A stretch of DNA of 36,231 nt from Nanobdellota archaeon (GTDB lineage Archaea > Nanobdellota > Nanobdellia > Woesearchaeales > WJIZ01): the NCBI GenBank assembly GCA_023140175.1, contig JAGLMD010000008.1:1-36231 (forward strand), read 5' to 3'. Below are positions 18,577-27,654 of this stretch, in pieces. Every line of letters begins with the position of its first letter. Within the stretch, counting starts at the first letter, position 1. The notes beneath the pieces were generated by a model. That model was not told the DNA's origin. It was given only the letters and a program-made list of their open reading frames with translations, and did no database searches. Both the position numbers and the translations under genes were made by a program.

Positions 18577-20550
18577 ATGGACCTCCCACCAGAACTCATA
18601 GAGGCAATGCGCAAGCGAGATGTAAAGTTCTTAGTTAAACAACTATTTCCTAATATTGAAGCTGCGCAGAAGATAACGCCTATGCAATGTTATATCGTTA
18701 GGATTATTGCTTTTTCTGAAAAGAAAAGGATATCTATATCTGCATATACACGATATGGAAAGACACAAACTGTAGCAATAGCTGTTGCATTATATATCCT
18801 TATCAATGAAAATAAGCGAGTTAATTTTATTGGTCCCTCTGTAGATCTTGCAAGTCTTATCCGAGAATATATGGCTGATCTTATCCTTGATTGTGAACCT
18901 CTTCTTGAGATGGCAGACCTTGAAGCAACAGGTAAACAAAGACTTAAAAAAGAAGCTACAAAGAATCGGCTAACATTCAGTAATGGTTGTGAATATCGTG
19001 TAGTCACTGCACATGGTAAAGGATTCTCTGCTATGGGAAAGGGTGGGGATCTTAATTGTTTCCCAGAACATACAAATATCAATACAGACAGAGGTCTATT
19101 GGATATAAAAGATATTGTTGAATCAAAGATTGATTGTAGAATATTGAGTCTAAACCATAGAAACAATTCACTTGAGTATAAGCCAATATTAACTTATTTT
19201 AAAAATAATTCACAAGATTTTATAAAAATAATTACTTCTAAAAATAATATTATATGTACCCCAAATCATCCGATTTATACATCAAGAGGATATATTCCTG
19301 CAAAGGATTTATGTGTAATGGATAAAATTTATATGTGTAAGTTGTCATGCAAAGACAAACTACAAAAGAGAGATCTGAAAGAAATTCCTATCCAGAGAAT
19401 TGAAAAAATACATACTGACAAAAGACCAGTCTATAATTTAGAGATAAAAGACAATAATAATTATTTTGCTGATTCTATACTTGTCCATAATTGCATGGAT
19501 GAAGCAGCATTAATATCAAGAGAAGCATATGCGAAGATAACAAGAATGCTTGGAGATGATCCAGAAAACAGTATCCTTATAGAACTGATGAATCCTTGGG
19601 ATAGAGATACAAAAGCATTTGATCATAGTATCAGTCCTAGATTTGAGCGTATAGAAATAGATTATAGGATAGGGATTGAGGAAGGCCGGACAACACAGAC
19701 ATTTATTGATGAACAACGTGATGATATATCTCCTTTAGAATTCACTGTGTTGTATGATAGTAAGTTCCCAGATGAAAGTGAAGATTCCATACATTCTCTT
19801 AAGAAGATAGAACAAGCAGAAAAGAACAGATTCTATATAGAAGAGGATATCAAAGATATACTTAAGATAATCAATCATTCTAAAAAATATAAAGAATCTG
19901 AAGTAAAGATTGCCAAGAAAGAACTCAAAAGATATAAACGTATTATTTCTTGCGATCCTGCTGAAATGGGTCTTGATGAAACTGTCATAAAAAATGTATC
20001 TTCACAGGATGATAGATATTTTGAAGTCAATGATATGTATTCTGAATTTAAGAGTGACCCTATGGAACTTGTTGGAAAAATCATGAAACGTGCGCGAGAA
20101 TATATAGGATTCATTGTCCCTGGTGAGATACATATTGATAGAGTAGGTATAGGCTCAGGTGCATTCAGTAGATTAAAAGAATTGAAAAGTGAGTATAACA
20201 TGAAAAATCTAACTATTATCGGTTGTCATAATGGAGAGAGGCCTATATCTACGACAAAAGAATCAAAACGGAAAGGAAGAAATAAGAAAAAGGGAGAATT
20301 CAGTAATAAAAAGATAGAAAACAACTGGAGACTTAAAGATCTATTATTTGATAATTGTATATCCTTATATAATATTACAAAATATAAAGATTATAATAAG
20401 CTTAAGACACAGATGTTAGCGATGAAATGGAAGATAAACAGTTCAGAATTAAAAGAGATAATAACTCCTGTTGATTCACCGGATTTCAATGATGCTTTAG
20501 TTTATGCAATTTGGCGCGATCAACAGAAGCTGACATATTCCTTTATCTAA
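18577..20550 (+). CDS. terL: Terminase large subunit with embedded mini-intein
   Basis: The 657-residue precursor drives DNA packaging (ATPase) and cuts the genome (nuclease). The Walker A-like site is R59-Y-G-K-T63; the adenine-binding and motor segments follow. At residue 161 a 145-residue intein interrupts the Walker B region, and after splicing the extein (512 residues) reads GGDLN-CMDEAALIS, with D308-E309 (precursor numbering) as the catalytic acids. The RNase H-like nuclease domain has IISCDPAEMG, HIDRVGIGSG and DFNDALVYAIW, giving the acidic metal ligands. There is no ribosome binding site, only a hairpin upstream, so a leaderless or processed message after the tRNAs is possible. Confidence 0.9.
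   Translation: MDLPPELIEAMRKRDVKFLVKQLFPNIEAAQKITPMQCYIVRIIAFSEKKRISISAYTRYGKTQTVAIAVALYILINENKRVNFIGPSVDLASLIREYMADLILDCEPLLEMADLEATGKQRLKKEATKNRLTFSNGCEYRVVTAHGKGFSAMGKGGDLNCFPEHTNINTDRGLLDIKDIVESKIDCRILSLNHRNNSLEYKPILTYFKNNSQDFIKIITSKNNIICTPNHPIYTSRGYIPAKDLCVMDKIYMCKLSCKDKLQKRDLKEIPIQRIEKIHTDKRPVYNLEIKDNNNYFADSILVHNCMDEAALISREAYAKITRMLGDDPENSILIELMNPWDRDTKAFDHSISPRFERIEIDYRIGIEEGRTTQTFIDEQRDDISPLEFTVLYDSKFPDESEDSIHSLKKIEQAEKNRFYIEEDIKDILKIINHSKKYKESEVKIAKKELKRYKRIISCDPAEMGLDETVIKNVSSQDDRYFEVNDMYSEFKSDPMELVGKIMKRAREYIGFIVPGEIHIDRVGIGSGAFSRLKELKSEYNMKNLTIIGCHNGERPISTTKESKRKGRNKKKGEFSNKKIENNWRLKDLLFDNCISLYNITKYKDYNKLKTQMLAMKWKINSSELKEIITPVDSPDFNDALVYAIWRDQQKLTYSFI
19057..19491 (+). other. Mini-intein in TerL (no homing endonuclease)
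   Basis: 145 residues, starting at Cys (CFPEHTNINT) and ending V-H-N, followed by Cys+1 of the extein. Block A: CFPEHTNINTDRGLLDI. Block B: ICTPNHPIYTSRGYI with the T-x-x-H motif. Block F: VYNLEIKDNNNYFADSILVHN. Blocks C-E of a LAGLIDADG endonuclease are absent. All residues needed for standard splicing (Cys1, T-x-x-H, His-Asn, Cys+1) are present, so it should splice itself out. Confidence 0.9.
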
Positions 20551-20560
20551 ACCTCGACAA

Positions 20561-20609
20561 TAAAAAGACATATAAGTAAACATATATTAAATGAAAATAT
20601 CTCATAATT
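20561..20609 (+). promoter_or_regulatory. Late promoter before the portal gene
   Basis: AAAAAGACATATAAG (20562-20576) lies 34 nt before ATG 20610. It matches AAAAAGACTTATAAG at 22871-22885 and AAAAAAACTTAAAAGG at 33103-33118. It looks like a BRE/TATA pair. No ribosome binding site is seen before the ATG, so the leader is short or absent. Confidence 0.5.
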
Positions 20610-22850
20610 ATGTATTCATTAAAAGATTTTATCTTTGGCAAGAAATCAGTACCACATATAACTTTATTGGAAGAAACAACTAGAGAGGGTATTAATAAGG
20701 CATACATACCTAAATTTTTGTATCGTCCCCCATTTGGTTATCCTAGATATTCTAATATACCATATACTCGGCATCTTGCACAGACGCCGTATGTGGAAAT
20801 GTGTATCTCAACAATTCTTGAAGAATTATGTGCTGTAGAATGGGATATAGTCCCTACTGAAGGAATGGAAGACCAAGCGGTGGATTCTGAGATTGCACAC
20901 ATAAAGAATTTCTTCAAGAACCCCAACACCAATGATGAATCGTTTGAGGATGTATTTATCAAGATGCCAATCAGGGATGTGCTAGAAGTCAATACAGGTG
21001 TATTGAACAAAGTATATAATCTTAGACAGGATATGGTTGAGATAGTGGCGAGGGATGCTGCAACATTCACAAAGAGCCCGGATATACATGGTATGTTCAC
21101 TGACAGGATTGATATTCTTACACCAAAACATATAGTTACTAATCCTGGTGAAGTGGTTAACGATTTTCAACAGATCCCAATACATATGGTAACAGAACAA
21201 GCAGCATATTATCAATATGGTTGGATTGCAGGTCCTGTTCCAGTTCCATTCGGGAAACGTGAAATTGTATGGATGCAAGGCATGCAAAGGACAGATGATA
21301 TCTATGGATACAGTCCTGTCATGTTATTAGAGAAAAGTCTACAGATGCTTATTTATCATATTGAATCCGATTTGGATTATTTCAATAACAACAACATACC
21401 TAAAGGTATAATCGGATTAGATGGTGGTGATTCAGATGATATAGATGCCTTCAAGCAGCAATGGAACGACATCCAGATGCAGAAGGACGATTTCGGCAAC
21501 TACAAGAAGATGATGCATAGAATCCCTATACTTTCATATTCACCGAAGTTTGAACGGATAGAATTCACATCTAACGAAATGCAGTTGATAGAGAAGCAGA
21601 AATGGTACACAAAGATGGTCTGGGCGTGCTTTTCAGTGACCGCAACCGAACTGGGCTATACTGAGGATGCACAAGGATCAGCCAATCAGATAGTCCAGAG
21701 CAAGGTGTTCAGGAAGAAAGCAATCAATCCGAAACTAAGGATGATGGAGAACAGGTATAATGCAGATATAGTCTCTGAGTTTGGCTATGTAGGATTCCTG
21801 AAATCCAAAGGTGGAAACATCGAAGTGCCAAAATATAGGTTCAAGTTCAAGATGTTCGATGTTGATGAAGAACGCAACAAATATGAACTTTTTGAACTCC
21901 AGACAAAATCCGGTATAAAGACTATCAATGAAATCCGCACACAGGAAGGACTTGATGAAGTAGAATGGGGCGACAAGCCACCAAGAGAATGGCAACAGGC
22001 AGAAAATAATAACTTTTTCGGAAACAATCCATTCAATAAAGATAATAATCCTGATGATAAACAATTTGATGATAGACAGAAAGATGCACAAAATACAAAA
22101 CTTAGAACAAAAGAACCTGATATTGATAAAAAAAAAAGTAAAAAGTCACAGGATGTAGAATCTGAATATGAACAATTATTATTATCTGTATTGAAAGATA
22201 ACGAAAATAAGATAAAAGAACTTATATCTCAGGAAGTAAAACCTGATATAATCTCTCAGATAAAATCTGAAAAGAAAGCTCTTGATGATATAATAAAAAG
22301 GATATCTGATATAATCTCTATAGGTGTACTTAAAAAAGCTACAGATTATTTTGTTAGGACACAATTCATGAAAGGTTGGGATACTGCAGAGAAAGAACTT
22401 GATAGGAATTTCATACCTGATCCTTCAGCAATAAAATTTATAGAAAATTACAGTTTTGATCTTGTTAAGGGAATGACTGAAGATATATCTAATAGATTGA
22501 AAGGAGAATTATCGAGAGGTCTGATTGAGGGGGAGGGAGTCAATGACCTCAAAGCACGAGTGACTAAAGTGTTTGATGTGAGTGAAAATAGAGCTGAAAT
22601 GATAGCTCGGACAGAAAGCCAAAGAGCAACTTCTTTGGGAAAGTTGCAGGCATATAAAGCCTCTGGCGAGAAAGCAAAGAAAGTATGGATAACTACATTT
22701 GATAATAGGACTTGTCCTCTATGCAAAAGGATGCATAATCAAGAAGTGGATTTAAATGATTCATTCAAGGATCCTAATACTGATTGGAAAAGCCAGATAC
22801 CATTAAGACATCCTCGTTGCCGATGTGTTTTATTCATCAAAGTAGACTAA
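20610..22850 (+). CDS. Portal protein fused to MuF-type head morphogenesis domain
   Basis: A 746-residue protein. Residues ~1-480 have the features of a phage portal: PPFGYPRY...PYVEMCISTILEEL near the start, the clip/stem segments FNNNNIPKGIIG and ELGYTEDAQGSANQ, and a tail EVEWGDKPPREW. A polar, Lys-rich linker (~490-560) leads to the MuF / SPP1 gp7-like domain: ARTESQRATSLGKLQAY, then KVWITTFDNRTCPLCKRMHNQEVDLNDSF and PLRHPRCRC with Cys/His metal ligands. Normally these are two genes; here they are one. The portal is the DNA gate of the capsid, and MuF proteins help head assembly. Confidence 0.85.
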   Translation: MYSLKDFIFGKKSVPHITLLEETTREGINKAYIPKFLYRPPFGYPRYSNIPYTRHLAQTPYVEMCISTILEELCAVEWDIVPTEGMEDQAVDSEIAHIKNFFKNPNTNDESFEDVFIKMPIRDVLEVNTGVLNKVYNLRQDMVEIVARDAATFTKSPDIHGMFTDRIDILTPKHIVTNPGEVVNDFQQIPIHMVTEQAAYYQYGWIAGPVPVPFGKREIVWMQGMQRTDDIYGYSPVMLLEKSLQMLIYHIESDLDYFNNNNIPKGIIGLDGGDSDDIDAFKQQWNDIQMQKDDFGNYKKMMHRIPILSYSPKFERIEFTSNEMQLIEKQKWYTKMVWACFSVTATELGYTEDAQGSANQIVQSKVFRKKAINPKLRMMENRYNADIVSEFGYVGFLKSKGGNIEVPKYRFKFKMFDVDEERNKYELFELQTKSGIKTINEIRTQEGLDEVEWGDKPPREWQQAENNNFFGNNPFNKDNNPDDKQFDDRQKDAQNTKLRTKEPDIDKKKSKKSQDVESEYEQLLLSVLKDNENKIKELISQEVKPDIISQIKSEKKALDDIIKRISDIISIGVLKKATDYFVRTQFMKGWDTAEKELDRNFIPDPSAIKFIENYSFDLVKGMTEDISNRLKGELSRGLIEGEGVNDLKARVTKVFDVSENRAEMIARTESQRATSLGKLQAYKASGEKAKKVWITTFDNRTCPLCKRMHNQEVDLNDSFKDPNTDWKSQIPLRHPRCRCVLFIKVD

Positions 22851-22859
22851 GTAGACTAA
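22842..22859 (+). repeat. Tandem 9-bp duplication at the portal stop codon
   Basis: GTAGACTAA occurs twice in a row; the first copy holds the portal gene stop (22848-22850), and the second copy repeats it in the same frame, giving a double stop. Confidence 0.8.
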
Positions 22860-22870
22860 TTCTTAACATT

Positions 22871-22885
22871 AAAAAGACTTATAAG
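22871..22885 (+). promoter_or_regulatory. Late promoter before the protease-scaffold gene
   Basis: AAAAAGACTTATAAG is nearly identical to 20562-20576. It lies 25 nt before ATG 22910, the spacing expected for a leaderless archaeal transcript. No ribosome binding site is present before that ATG, which agrees. Confidence 0.55.
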
Positions 22886-22909
22886 GCATCAATTATCATA
22901 TTACTAATT

Positions 22910-24070
22910 ATGCTAGACAAATCTTTTATTTTTTATACCCATTCTATTGAAGCTAAAAGCGAGACTGTAAAGGGTGTAAAAAGATATTATGTTAAAGGTC
23001 ATATAGATTCAGAAAAAATAGACCTTGTAAATGATATAGTTACTAAAGCTTGTATGGATGATGTATCTGTACAATTTAAAAATAGAAATCTTAAACTTGA
23101 TTTCAACCATGAAACTCTTATAGGCGATACCGAACTTGAAGGCAGGATCGCGCTTACAAAAATTCCTCTTGGTAAAGCATTAGAACAGACACAAGATGCA
23201 AAAGGAAACTTTGTTAAATTTGAACTTAATCCTAATTGGAAAAAGTTTGATAGCAAGGGAAATATAACTATGACTTTTGCTGAGATATGGGCTAATATAA
23301 AAAGCAAGATGTATGATGCATTTTCTATTGCATATATTCCTATAAATACAACTGATAAAATTATGTCTGGAAAAACTGTAAGGATGTTGGATAAGATAAA
23401 TCTTATCAATGTTGCATTAACTGGCAACCCTATAAATCCAGATGCTACGCTTACGAGTGTAATGGCAAAAAGTTTAGCATATTTGAAATCTAAAGAAGAT
23501 AAAGAAAATAGCTATAAGAAAAAATCGTTTGATAAAGATGGTGCTCATGCGCACACAGACGAATCTCCAATAGGAGAACATAATCATGCAGAAATAGAAC
23601 GAATCATGAATGAACGTTTAGATTATGTTCATGAAAGAATTAATAATCTCTCTAGACCTGAAACATCAAAAGATGATGATAGTCTTATGATCGGAAAAAG
23701 TAATAACGGTGATATTATGACAGAAGAAGAAGATAAAAAGAAACAGACAAAATCCGGTGAAGAAGAATCCGGTGATACTGGTAATTCAAATGATAATGAT
23801 GATTCCAGTACTAATACTCAAGAATCTAATACTGAAGGCAAGGCATTAGATACAAAGATTGTCGAGATAAAAAGTATTCTTGAGAAAACTACTGAAAAGA
23901 TTGATGCTTTAGTTGAATCAAACAAAGCTCTTCAGGCAAAAAGTAAAGAATTTGAAACAATTCTGGCAAAAGCAAGACCTGCTGCAAAAGGTGCTGAATC
24001 AAAAGATGCACAGGCAGAAGCTAATACGAAATCAGATGTTAAAACATCTGGACCTCTAGACATTATTTAA
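22910..24070 (+). CDS. Prohead protease fused to scaffold
   Basis: A 386-residue protein from ATG 22910, which sits 25 nt after a TATA box; the longer frame upstream would overlap the portal gene. Residues 1-~185 are an S78/HK97-type prohead protease: His67 in DFNHETL and Ser139 in YDAFSIAYIP as catalytic pair, ending with the family's NVALTGNPINPDATL. Residues ~190-386 are charged, with a His-rich DGAHAHTDE and coiled coil (EIKSILEKTTEKIDALVES), the mark of a scaffolding domain that is cleaved during capsid maturation. Confidence 0.85.
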   Translation: MLDKSFIFYTHSIEAKSETVKGVKRYYVKGHIDSEKIDLVNDIVTKACMDDVSVQFKNRNLKLDFNHETLIGDTELEGRIALTKIPLGKALEQTQDAKGNFVKFELNPNWKKFDSKGNITMTFAEIWANIKSKMYDAFSIAYIPINTTDKIMSGKTVRMLDKINLINVALTGNPINPDATLTSVMAKSLAYLKSKEDKENSYKKKSFDKDGAHAHTDESPIGEHNHAEIERIMNERLDYVHERINNLSRPETSKDDDSLMIGKSNNGDIMTEEEDKKKQTKSGEEESGDTGNSNDNDDSSTNTQESNTEGKALDTKIVEIKSILEKTTEKIDALVESNKALQAKSKEFETILAKARPAAKGAESKDAQAEANTKSDVKTSGPLDII

Positions 24071-24084
24071 ATCAGGTGATATTA

Positions 24085-25281
24085 ATGGAAATGACAAGTA
24101 CACAAGGTGGGGCGACTCACACAATGAATACTGCTGATATGAAAGCAGAAATGACAAGATTAGCTGGAATTGGTATGACTCAAAATGATTGTTATACTCA
24201 CAGTTTCGGTCCTATCGCAGGGAAAACACGATATACAGATGCATGGGCATCTCATGATATGAGACCTATGATAAAATCTGCTGTCGATATCGGATTCACA
24301 AGGATACATCAGAAAGCACTTGGCCCTACTTCAGGCGGAGCAGGAACAGCAGGATATGCACTTGTACCTATCTATGTTGATCCTCGTATTGTTGACCAGT
24401 CAAGGAAATATACACCACTGGTTGAGATGATCCCAAGAGTGACTAACATGGGAACTACTGCTGATTACAACATAATTACAGCAAAAGGCGCAGCATACAC
24501 AGCAAATGCAGATGCAGCACTACCTGAAGCTGATGATACAGAAGACAGACAGAGTGTCGCAATCAAGTATCTATATTCAGTCGGAAGGGTATTGGGTCCT
24601 ATGCAGGCAGCTATGCCAAGTTATGTCCTTGAAGGTTTTAATCCATCAGGCGCAGGCGTATCTCCGGGTACATCTTTCAGTCCATCAGCAGCACCAAATG
24701 CAAAACAGTATCAGGTACTGATGAAAGCAAGGGCAATGAAAGAACTTGAAGAAAATCTTATCGTAAACGGTGATGCTTCAACAGATGCAACACAGTTCAG
24801 CGGTATTGTAAAACTTCAGGCAACAACAAACCAGAATGATCTAGCAAGTGCTGCTCTTACATGGGATGATGTTGAAGATACTGTTCAGATGGCATTTGAT
24901 GATGGTGGAAGACCAAATCTTGCTATTGCATCCAGTTCTGTTGTAACTGATCTTAGAAAAATCATGATTGATACATTCAGATTTTCACCGGATCAATTGG
25001 TTGCAGGATCAACACTATCTTTTGGAGTACCATCAATGATTGTAATACAGTCAATGGTTGGTCCAATAACAGTGATACCATCAATGTATTTAAGCAATAC
25101 ATCCGGAGCAAAACAGATATATTTCCTTGATACAGACTTCATTGAAATGAGAGTACTGCAGGACATGACTTACGAAGAATTAGCAAAGACTAATGATTCA
25201 AATAAATTCATGTTGAAGATATATGAATGTATGATTATGCGGTCAACTCCGTTTAATTCGTTCATAGACAACATAGGGTAA
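24085..25281 (+). CDS. Major capsid protein, HK97 fold
   Basis: A 398-residue protein from ATG 24085 (GGTGATATTA upstream). It follows the protease-scaffold gene directly. HK97-fold features: a Met/Thr-rich N-terminal arm, P-domain helix with A-x-x-E-x-E-x-x-x-x-x-G-D-A (MKARAMKELEENLIVNGDAS), the segment W-x-D-V-x-D-T-V near the middle, and a C-terminal TPFNSFIDNIG. It has many Gly/Ala and relatively GC-rich codons, which suits a highly expressed gene. Confidence 0.85.
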   Translation: MEMTSTQGGATHTMNTADMKAEMTRLAGIGMTQNDCYTHSFGPIAGKTRYTDAWASHDMRPMIKSAVDIGFTRIHQKALGPTSGGAGTAGYALVPIYVDPRIVDQSRKYTPLVEMIPRVTNMGTTADYNIITAKGAAYTANADAALPEADDTEDRQSVAIKYLYSVGRVLGPMQAAMPSYVLEGFNPSGAGVSPGTSFSPSAAPNAKQYQVLMKARAMKELEENLIVNGDASTDATQFSGIVKLQATTNQNDLASAALTWDDVEDTVQMAFDDGGRPNLAIASSSVVTDLRKIMIDTFRFSPDQLVAGSTLSFGVPSMIVIQSMVGPITVIPSMYLSNTSGAKQIYFLDTDFIEMRVLQDMTYEELAKTNDSNKFMLKIYECMIMRSTPFNSFIDNIG

Positions 25282-25298
25282 TTAAAAGGTGATATGAT

Positions 25299-25631
25299 AT
25301 GGCAGTATTAACTGAAGGAACAGATTATGAAATTGTTGGAGTCAATAGAGGAGATTGTACAAATGAGATAGTAATTAAAACAATCAATACTGTTGATGCA
25401 GCAGATACATTAACTGTAGACCTAACAAAATATGGAATAAAAGCAGATGGACTTTTGGGTGTTATAGGGTTCAAACATACAACAGATAATTCTGTAATGG
25501 CTCAAGAACAACCAACAACCGCAGTTTCAAGCGGGACACTGACAATGACAGTCCCTGCAGGAACAGATAACGATGCAAGATTCTACTGTGTGAAAGGATT
25601 TACTGAGACAGCTGGCGCAGCAACACTATAA
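25299..25631 (+). CDS. Capsid-associated protein (decoration candidate)
   Basis: A 110-residue beta-rich protein directly after the major capsid gene, with AAGGTGATATG as ribosome binding site. The sequence alternates strands (DYEIVGVNRG, EIVIKTINT, DTLTVDLTKYGI, GTLTMTVPAG), which fits a small barrel. Position and composition suggest a head decoration or cement protein; no family match is seen. Confidence 0.5.
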   Translation: MAVLTEGTDYEIVGVNRGDCTNEIVIKTINTVDAADTLTVDLTKYGIKADGLLGVIGFKHTTDNSVMAQEQPTTAVSSGTLTMTVPAGTDNDARFYCVKGFTETAGAATL

Positions 25632-25642
25632 GGTGATTCATT

Positions 25643-26431
25643 ATGGGAGATTTACCTAATGGATTAAGGTCCTATAAAGGACCCGCCAGTCCACCTTATG
25701 CACATGGACCTTATGAACAAAATCAACTGACAATATTCCAGAAACCATCAGTTGACAGTTATAAACGGTCTGTTCTTGAAGAGAACTATAACCAAAGACC
25801 TGGACTCAATGCAAGTGTCGGGATAGCTTTTAATGTTGATTTTGAGATTCTTGGAACAAATGCAGCAGAAGCAGACGTAACCTGGGGAACAACTGTAGGT
25901 GGTGTTGAACTGAAAACTCATGGTGCAGACAACGACCAAGTTATCGTACTGCCTCATCTAGATACACTACAATCCGCATGGACTGGTGTTCTATGGGGTA
26001 CTGAAAACCAAGTTATATGGGAAGCTGCAATAAAAACATCTGATGTTACAACTGGAATATTGTTATGGGCAGGCCTTAAATTGACAAGTGATCCTACAGT
26101 CGCAACAGATGATGACCAAGCATATTTCAGGTTCAGCACTGATGATACAGATACTAACTGGGAAATCGTAAACAGTATTGGAGGCACAGACACAACTGCA
26201 GATAGTGGTGTTGCTGTTGCTGCAAGCACAAATTACTATTTCAGGATAGAGATAGACTCAGCTAGGAAAGCGCACTATTTCATAAACAATAAAGAAGTTT
26301 ATGTCAGCACTGCAATGACTAATGATATAGATTTGATACCTTATGTAGGTGTTCAATGTCTTGATGCAACTCCATCATCACAGTATCTATATCTTGTTAA
26401 GCAGAAGATTAGTAGAATAATTTATGAGTGA
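25643..26431 (+). CDS. Jelly-roll / LamG-like structural protein
   Basis: A 262-residue protein with AAGGTGATTC upstream. Residues ~60-262 look like a concanavalin/LamG-type beta sandwich: VIWEAAIKTSDVTTGILLWAGLKL, DDQAYFRFSTDDTDTNWEIVNS, TNYYFRIEIDSARKAHYFINNKEVY. Such domains are used by phages as capsid or tail decorations that bind glycans. It ends the capsid transcription unit: a terminator hairpin overlaps its stop. Confidence 0.6.
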   Translation: MGDLPNGLRSYKGPASPPYAHGPYEQNQLTIFQKPSVDSYKRSVLEENYNQRPGLNASVGIAFNVDFEILGTNAAEADVTWGTTVGGVELKTHGADNDQVIVLPHLDTLQSAWTGVLWGTENQVIWEAAIKTSDVTTGILLWAGLKLTSDPTVATDDDQAYFRFSTDDTDTNWEIVNSIGGTDTTADSGVAVAASTNYYFRIEIDSARKAHYFINNKEVYVSTAMTNDIDLIPYVGVQCLDATPSSQYLYLVKQKISRIIYE

Positions 26432-26461
26432 TTTTTAATCACTCTTTTATATTATTTTTTC
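26426..26461 (+). terminator. Intrinsic terminator after capsid genes
   Basis: GAGTGATT (26426-26433) pairs with AATCACTC (26437-26444) around a TTT loop, followed by TTTTATATTATTTTTT. It is the only classic stem-plus-T-tract in the window and overlaps the stop codon of the upstream gene. Confidence 0.75.
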
Positions 26462-26475
26462 AGAGGATGATTAAC

Positions 26476-26865
26476 ATGGCAATGCCAAGACGAGAAATAA
26501 CCACAGAGATCCAGACAGCATCAGTGATTCATGCAGCTGAAACTGTTATTGGTTCAGAGATTGATGTAAGAAATTTCAGTACAATGTGTATCTATATAGA
26601 TTATACTAATGGTGATGAGACCTCAGTAGATATAATTCCAAAATTTCTAAGAGTTTCAAGCGGTGATGAATATCCAGACTGTAGTTGGAGCGGTGCTGCC
26701 GGAACTAGAACTGTAACAGCAGATATCTATAGATTGACTGCAACAGGTAAACATTTCTTAGTTCTTGATGTTCGCGGAAAAAATATAATAAAATTATATG
26801 AGGATGCAACTGGCGGTACACCAACTGGAACTGTTGCCGTGTCCTACGCCTTGAGTACGGATTGA
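26476..26865 (+). CDS. Hypothetical structural protein
   Basis: A 129-residue beta-rich protein. ATG 26476 follows AGAGGATGATTAAC; an in-frame ATG 26482 is close by. Segments such as NFSTMCIYIDYTNGDETSVDIIPKF and GKHFLVLDVRGKNIIKLY suggest an Ig-like or jelly-roll fold. It lies between the capsid block and the exported fibre genes. Not recognised. Confidence 0.5.
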   Translation: MAMPRREITTEIQTASVIHAAETVIGSEIDVRNFSTMCIYIDYTNGDETSVDIIPKFLRVSSGDEYPDCSWSGAAGTRTVTADIYRLTATGKHFLVLDVRGKNIIKLYEDATGGTPTGTVAVSYALSTD

Positions 26866-26878
26866 GATTGGTGATTAA

Positions 26879-27649
26879 ATGAAAAAATTAATAATTGCAA
26901 CTATATTATGTCTATTCGTTTTATCTTCTGTAATCTATGCAGGCCCGATAAATGTTGATGAAGGTTTTGCAGAACTTATGGCTTGGTCAGGATTATATAG
27001 TTATCCTTCAGCATGTCCAGCTGGAAGTGCAATCACACAATTAGATGATAGTGTCACTTGTACTGATGGATGGGTAAATATAGACGGTGACAATTGGACC
27101 GGAAACATGAACGCAGGAGATTATAATATAACTAATATCTCAAATGTAGATGCTAATGGAAACATAACTGCAGAGAATGTATTCATTCTGTCAGACATAT
27201 ATCTACACACAGATTATGCGCGAGCAGTTTCCAATGCAGGAACTTGGTATAATATATCTTTTACACATAATGGTAATATATTAAAACAGAATATTCAACA
27301 TACCTATAATGATAATACAAATGATACTATAACAATTTTAAATTCAGGGATATATGATTTTAAATATGCTGCTAATTTTAATAATACAAATGCAAATCCT
27401 GATGATTATGCAGTTATAAGACTTACCATAAATGGCATTGAACTAAATGGTTCTGGTATGGGTCGACATATGTCAAAAGCAAATGCTAATGTACCTATAA
27501 CTGGTTGCACAAGATATAACTTGACTGCAGGTGATGAAATAAAAATGCAATTCACGAGTACATCAACAGATACAAGTCTAGAATTACAGTCAGGTTTATA
27601 TTTGGATCATTATGATAGTGCAAGATTATGTATTGTAAAAATAAGGTGA
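26879..27649 (+). CDS. Exported C1q/TNF-like fibre protein
   Basis: A 256-residue protein. Residues 1-21 are a clear signal peptide (MKKLIIATILCLFVLSSVIYA). A short stalk with Asn/Asp repeats (INVDEGF, WVNIDGDNWTGNMNAGDYNITNISNVDANGN) is shared with the 29641 gene. The C-terminal ~130 residues are C1q/BclA-like: SGIYDFKYAANF, DDYAVIRLTINGIEL, and a TSTSTDTSLELQSG strand. Such tips trimerise and bind surface ligands. A signal peptide is unexpected for a virion tail protein built in the cytoplasm. Confidence 0.65.
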   Translation: MKKLIIATILCLFVLSSVIYAGPINVDEGFAELMAWSGLYSYPSACPAGSAITQLDDSVTCTDGWVNIDGDNWTGNMNAGDYNITNISNVDANGNITAENVFILSDIYLHTDYARAVSNAGTWYNISFTHNGNILKQNIQHTYNDNTNDTITILNSGIYDFKYAANFNNTNANPDDYAVIRLTINGIELNGSGMGRHMSKANANVPITGCTRYNLTAGDEIKMQFTSTSTDTSLELQSGLYLDHYDSARLCIVKIR

Positions 27650-27654
27650 TAATG

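Noticed and set aside
18690-19166. 158-residue antisense ORF in the terminase gene
   Set aside because: It is a shadow of terL, with low-quality composition and no start signals.
19057-19491. Homing endonuclease within the intein
   Set aside because: The insert is only 145 residues and shows no LAGLIDADG or HNH motif.
22784-22909. N-terminal extension of the protease-scaffold gene
   Set aside because: It overlaps the conserved end of the portal-MuF gene and lies upstream of the TATA box.
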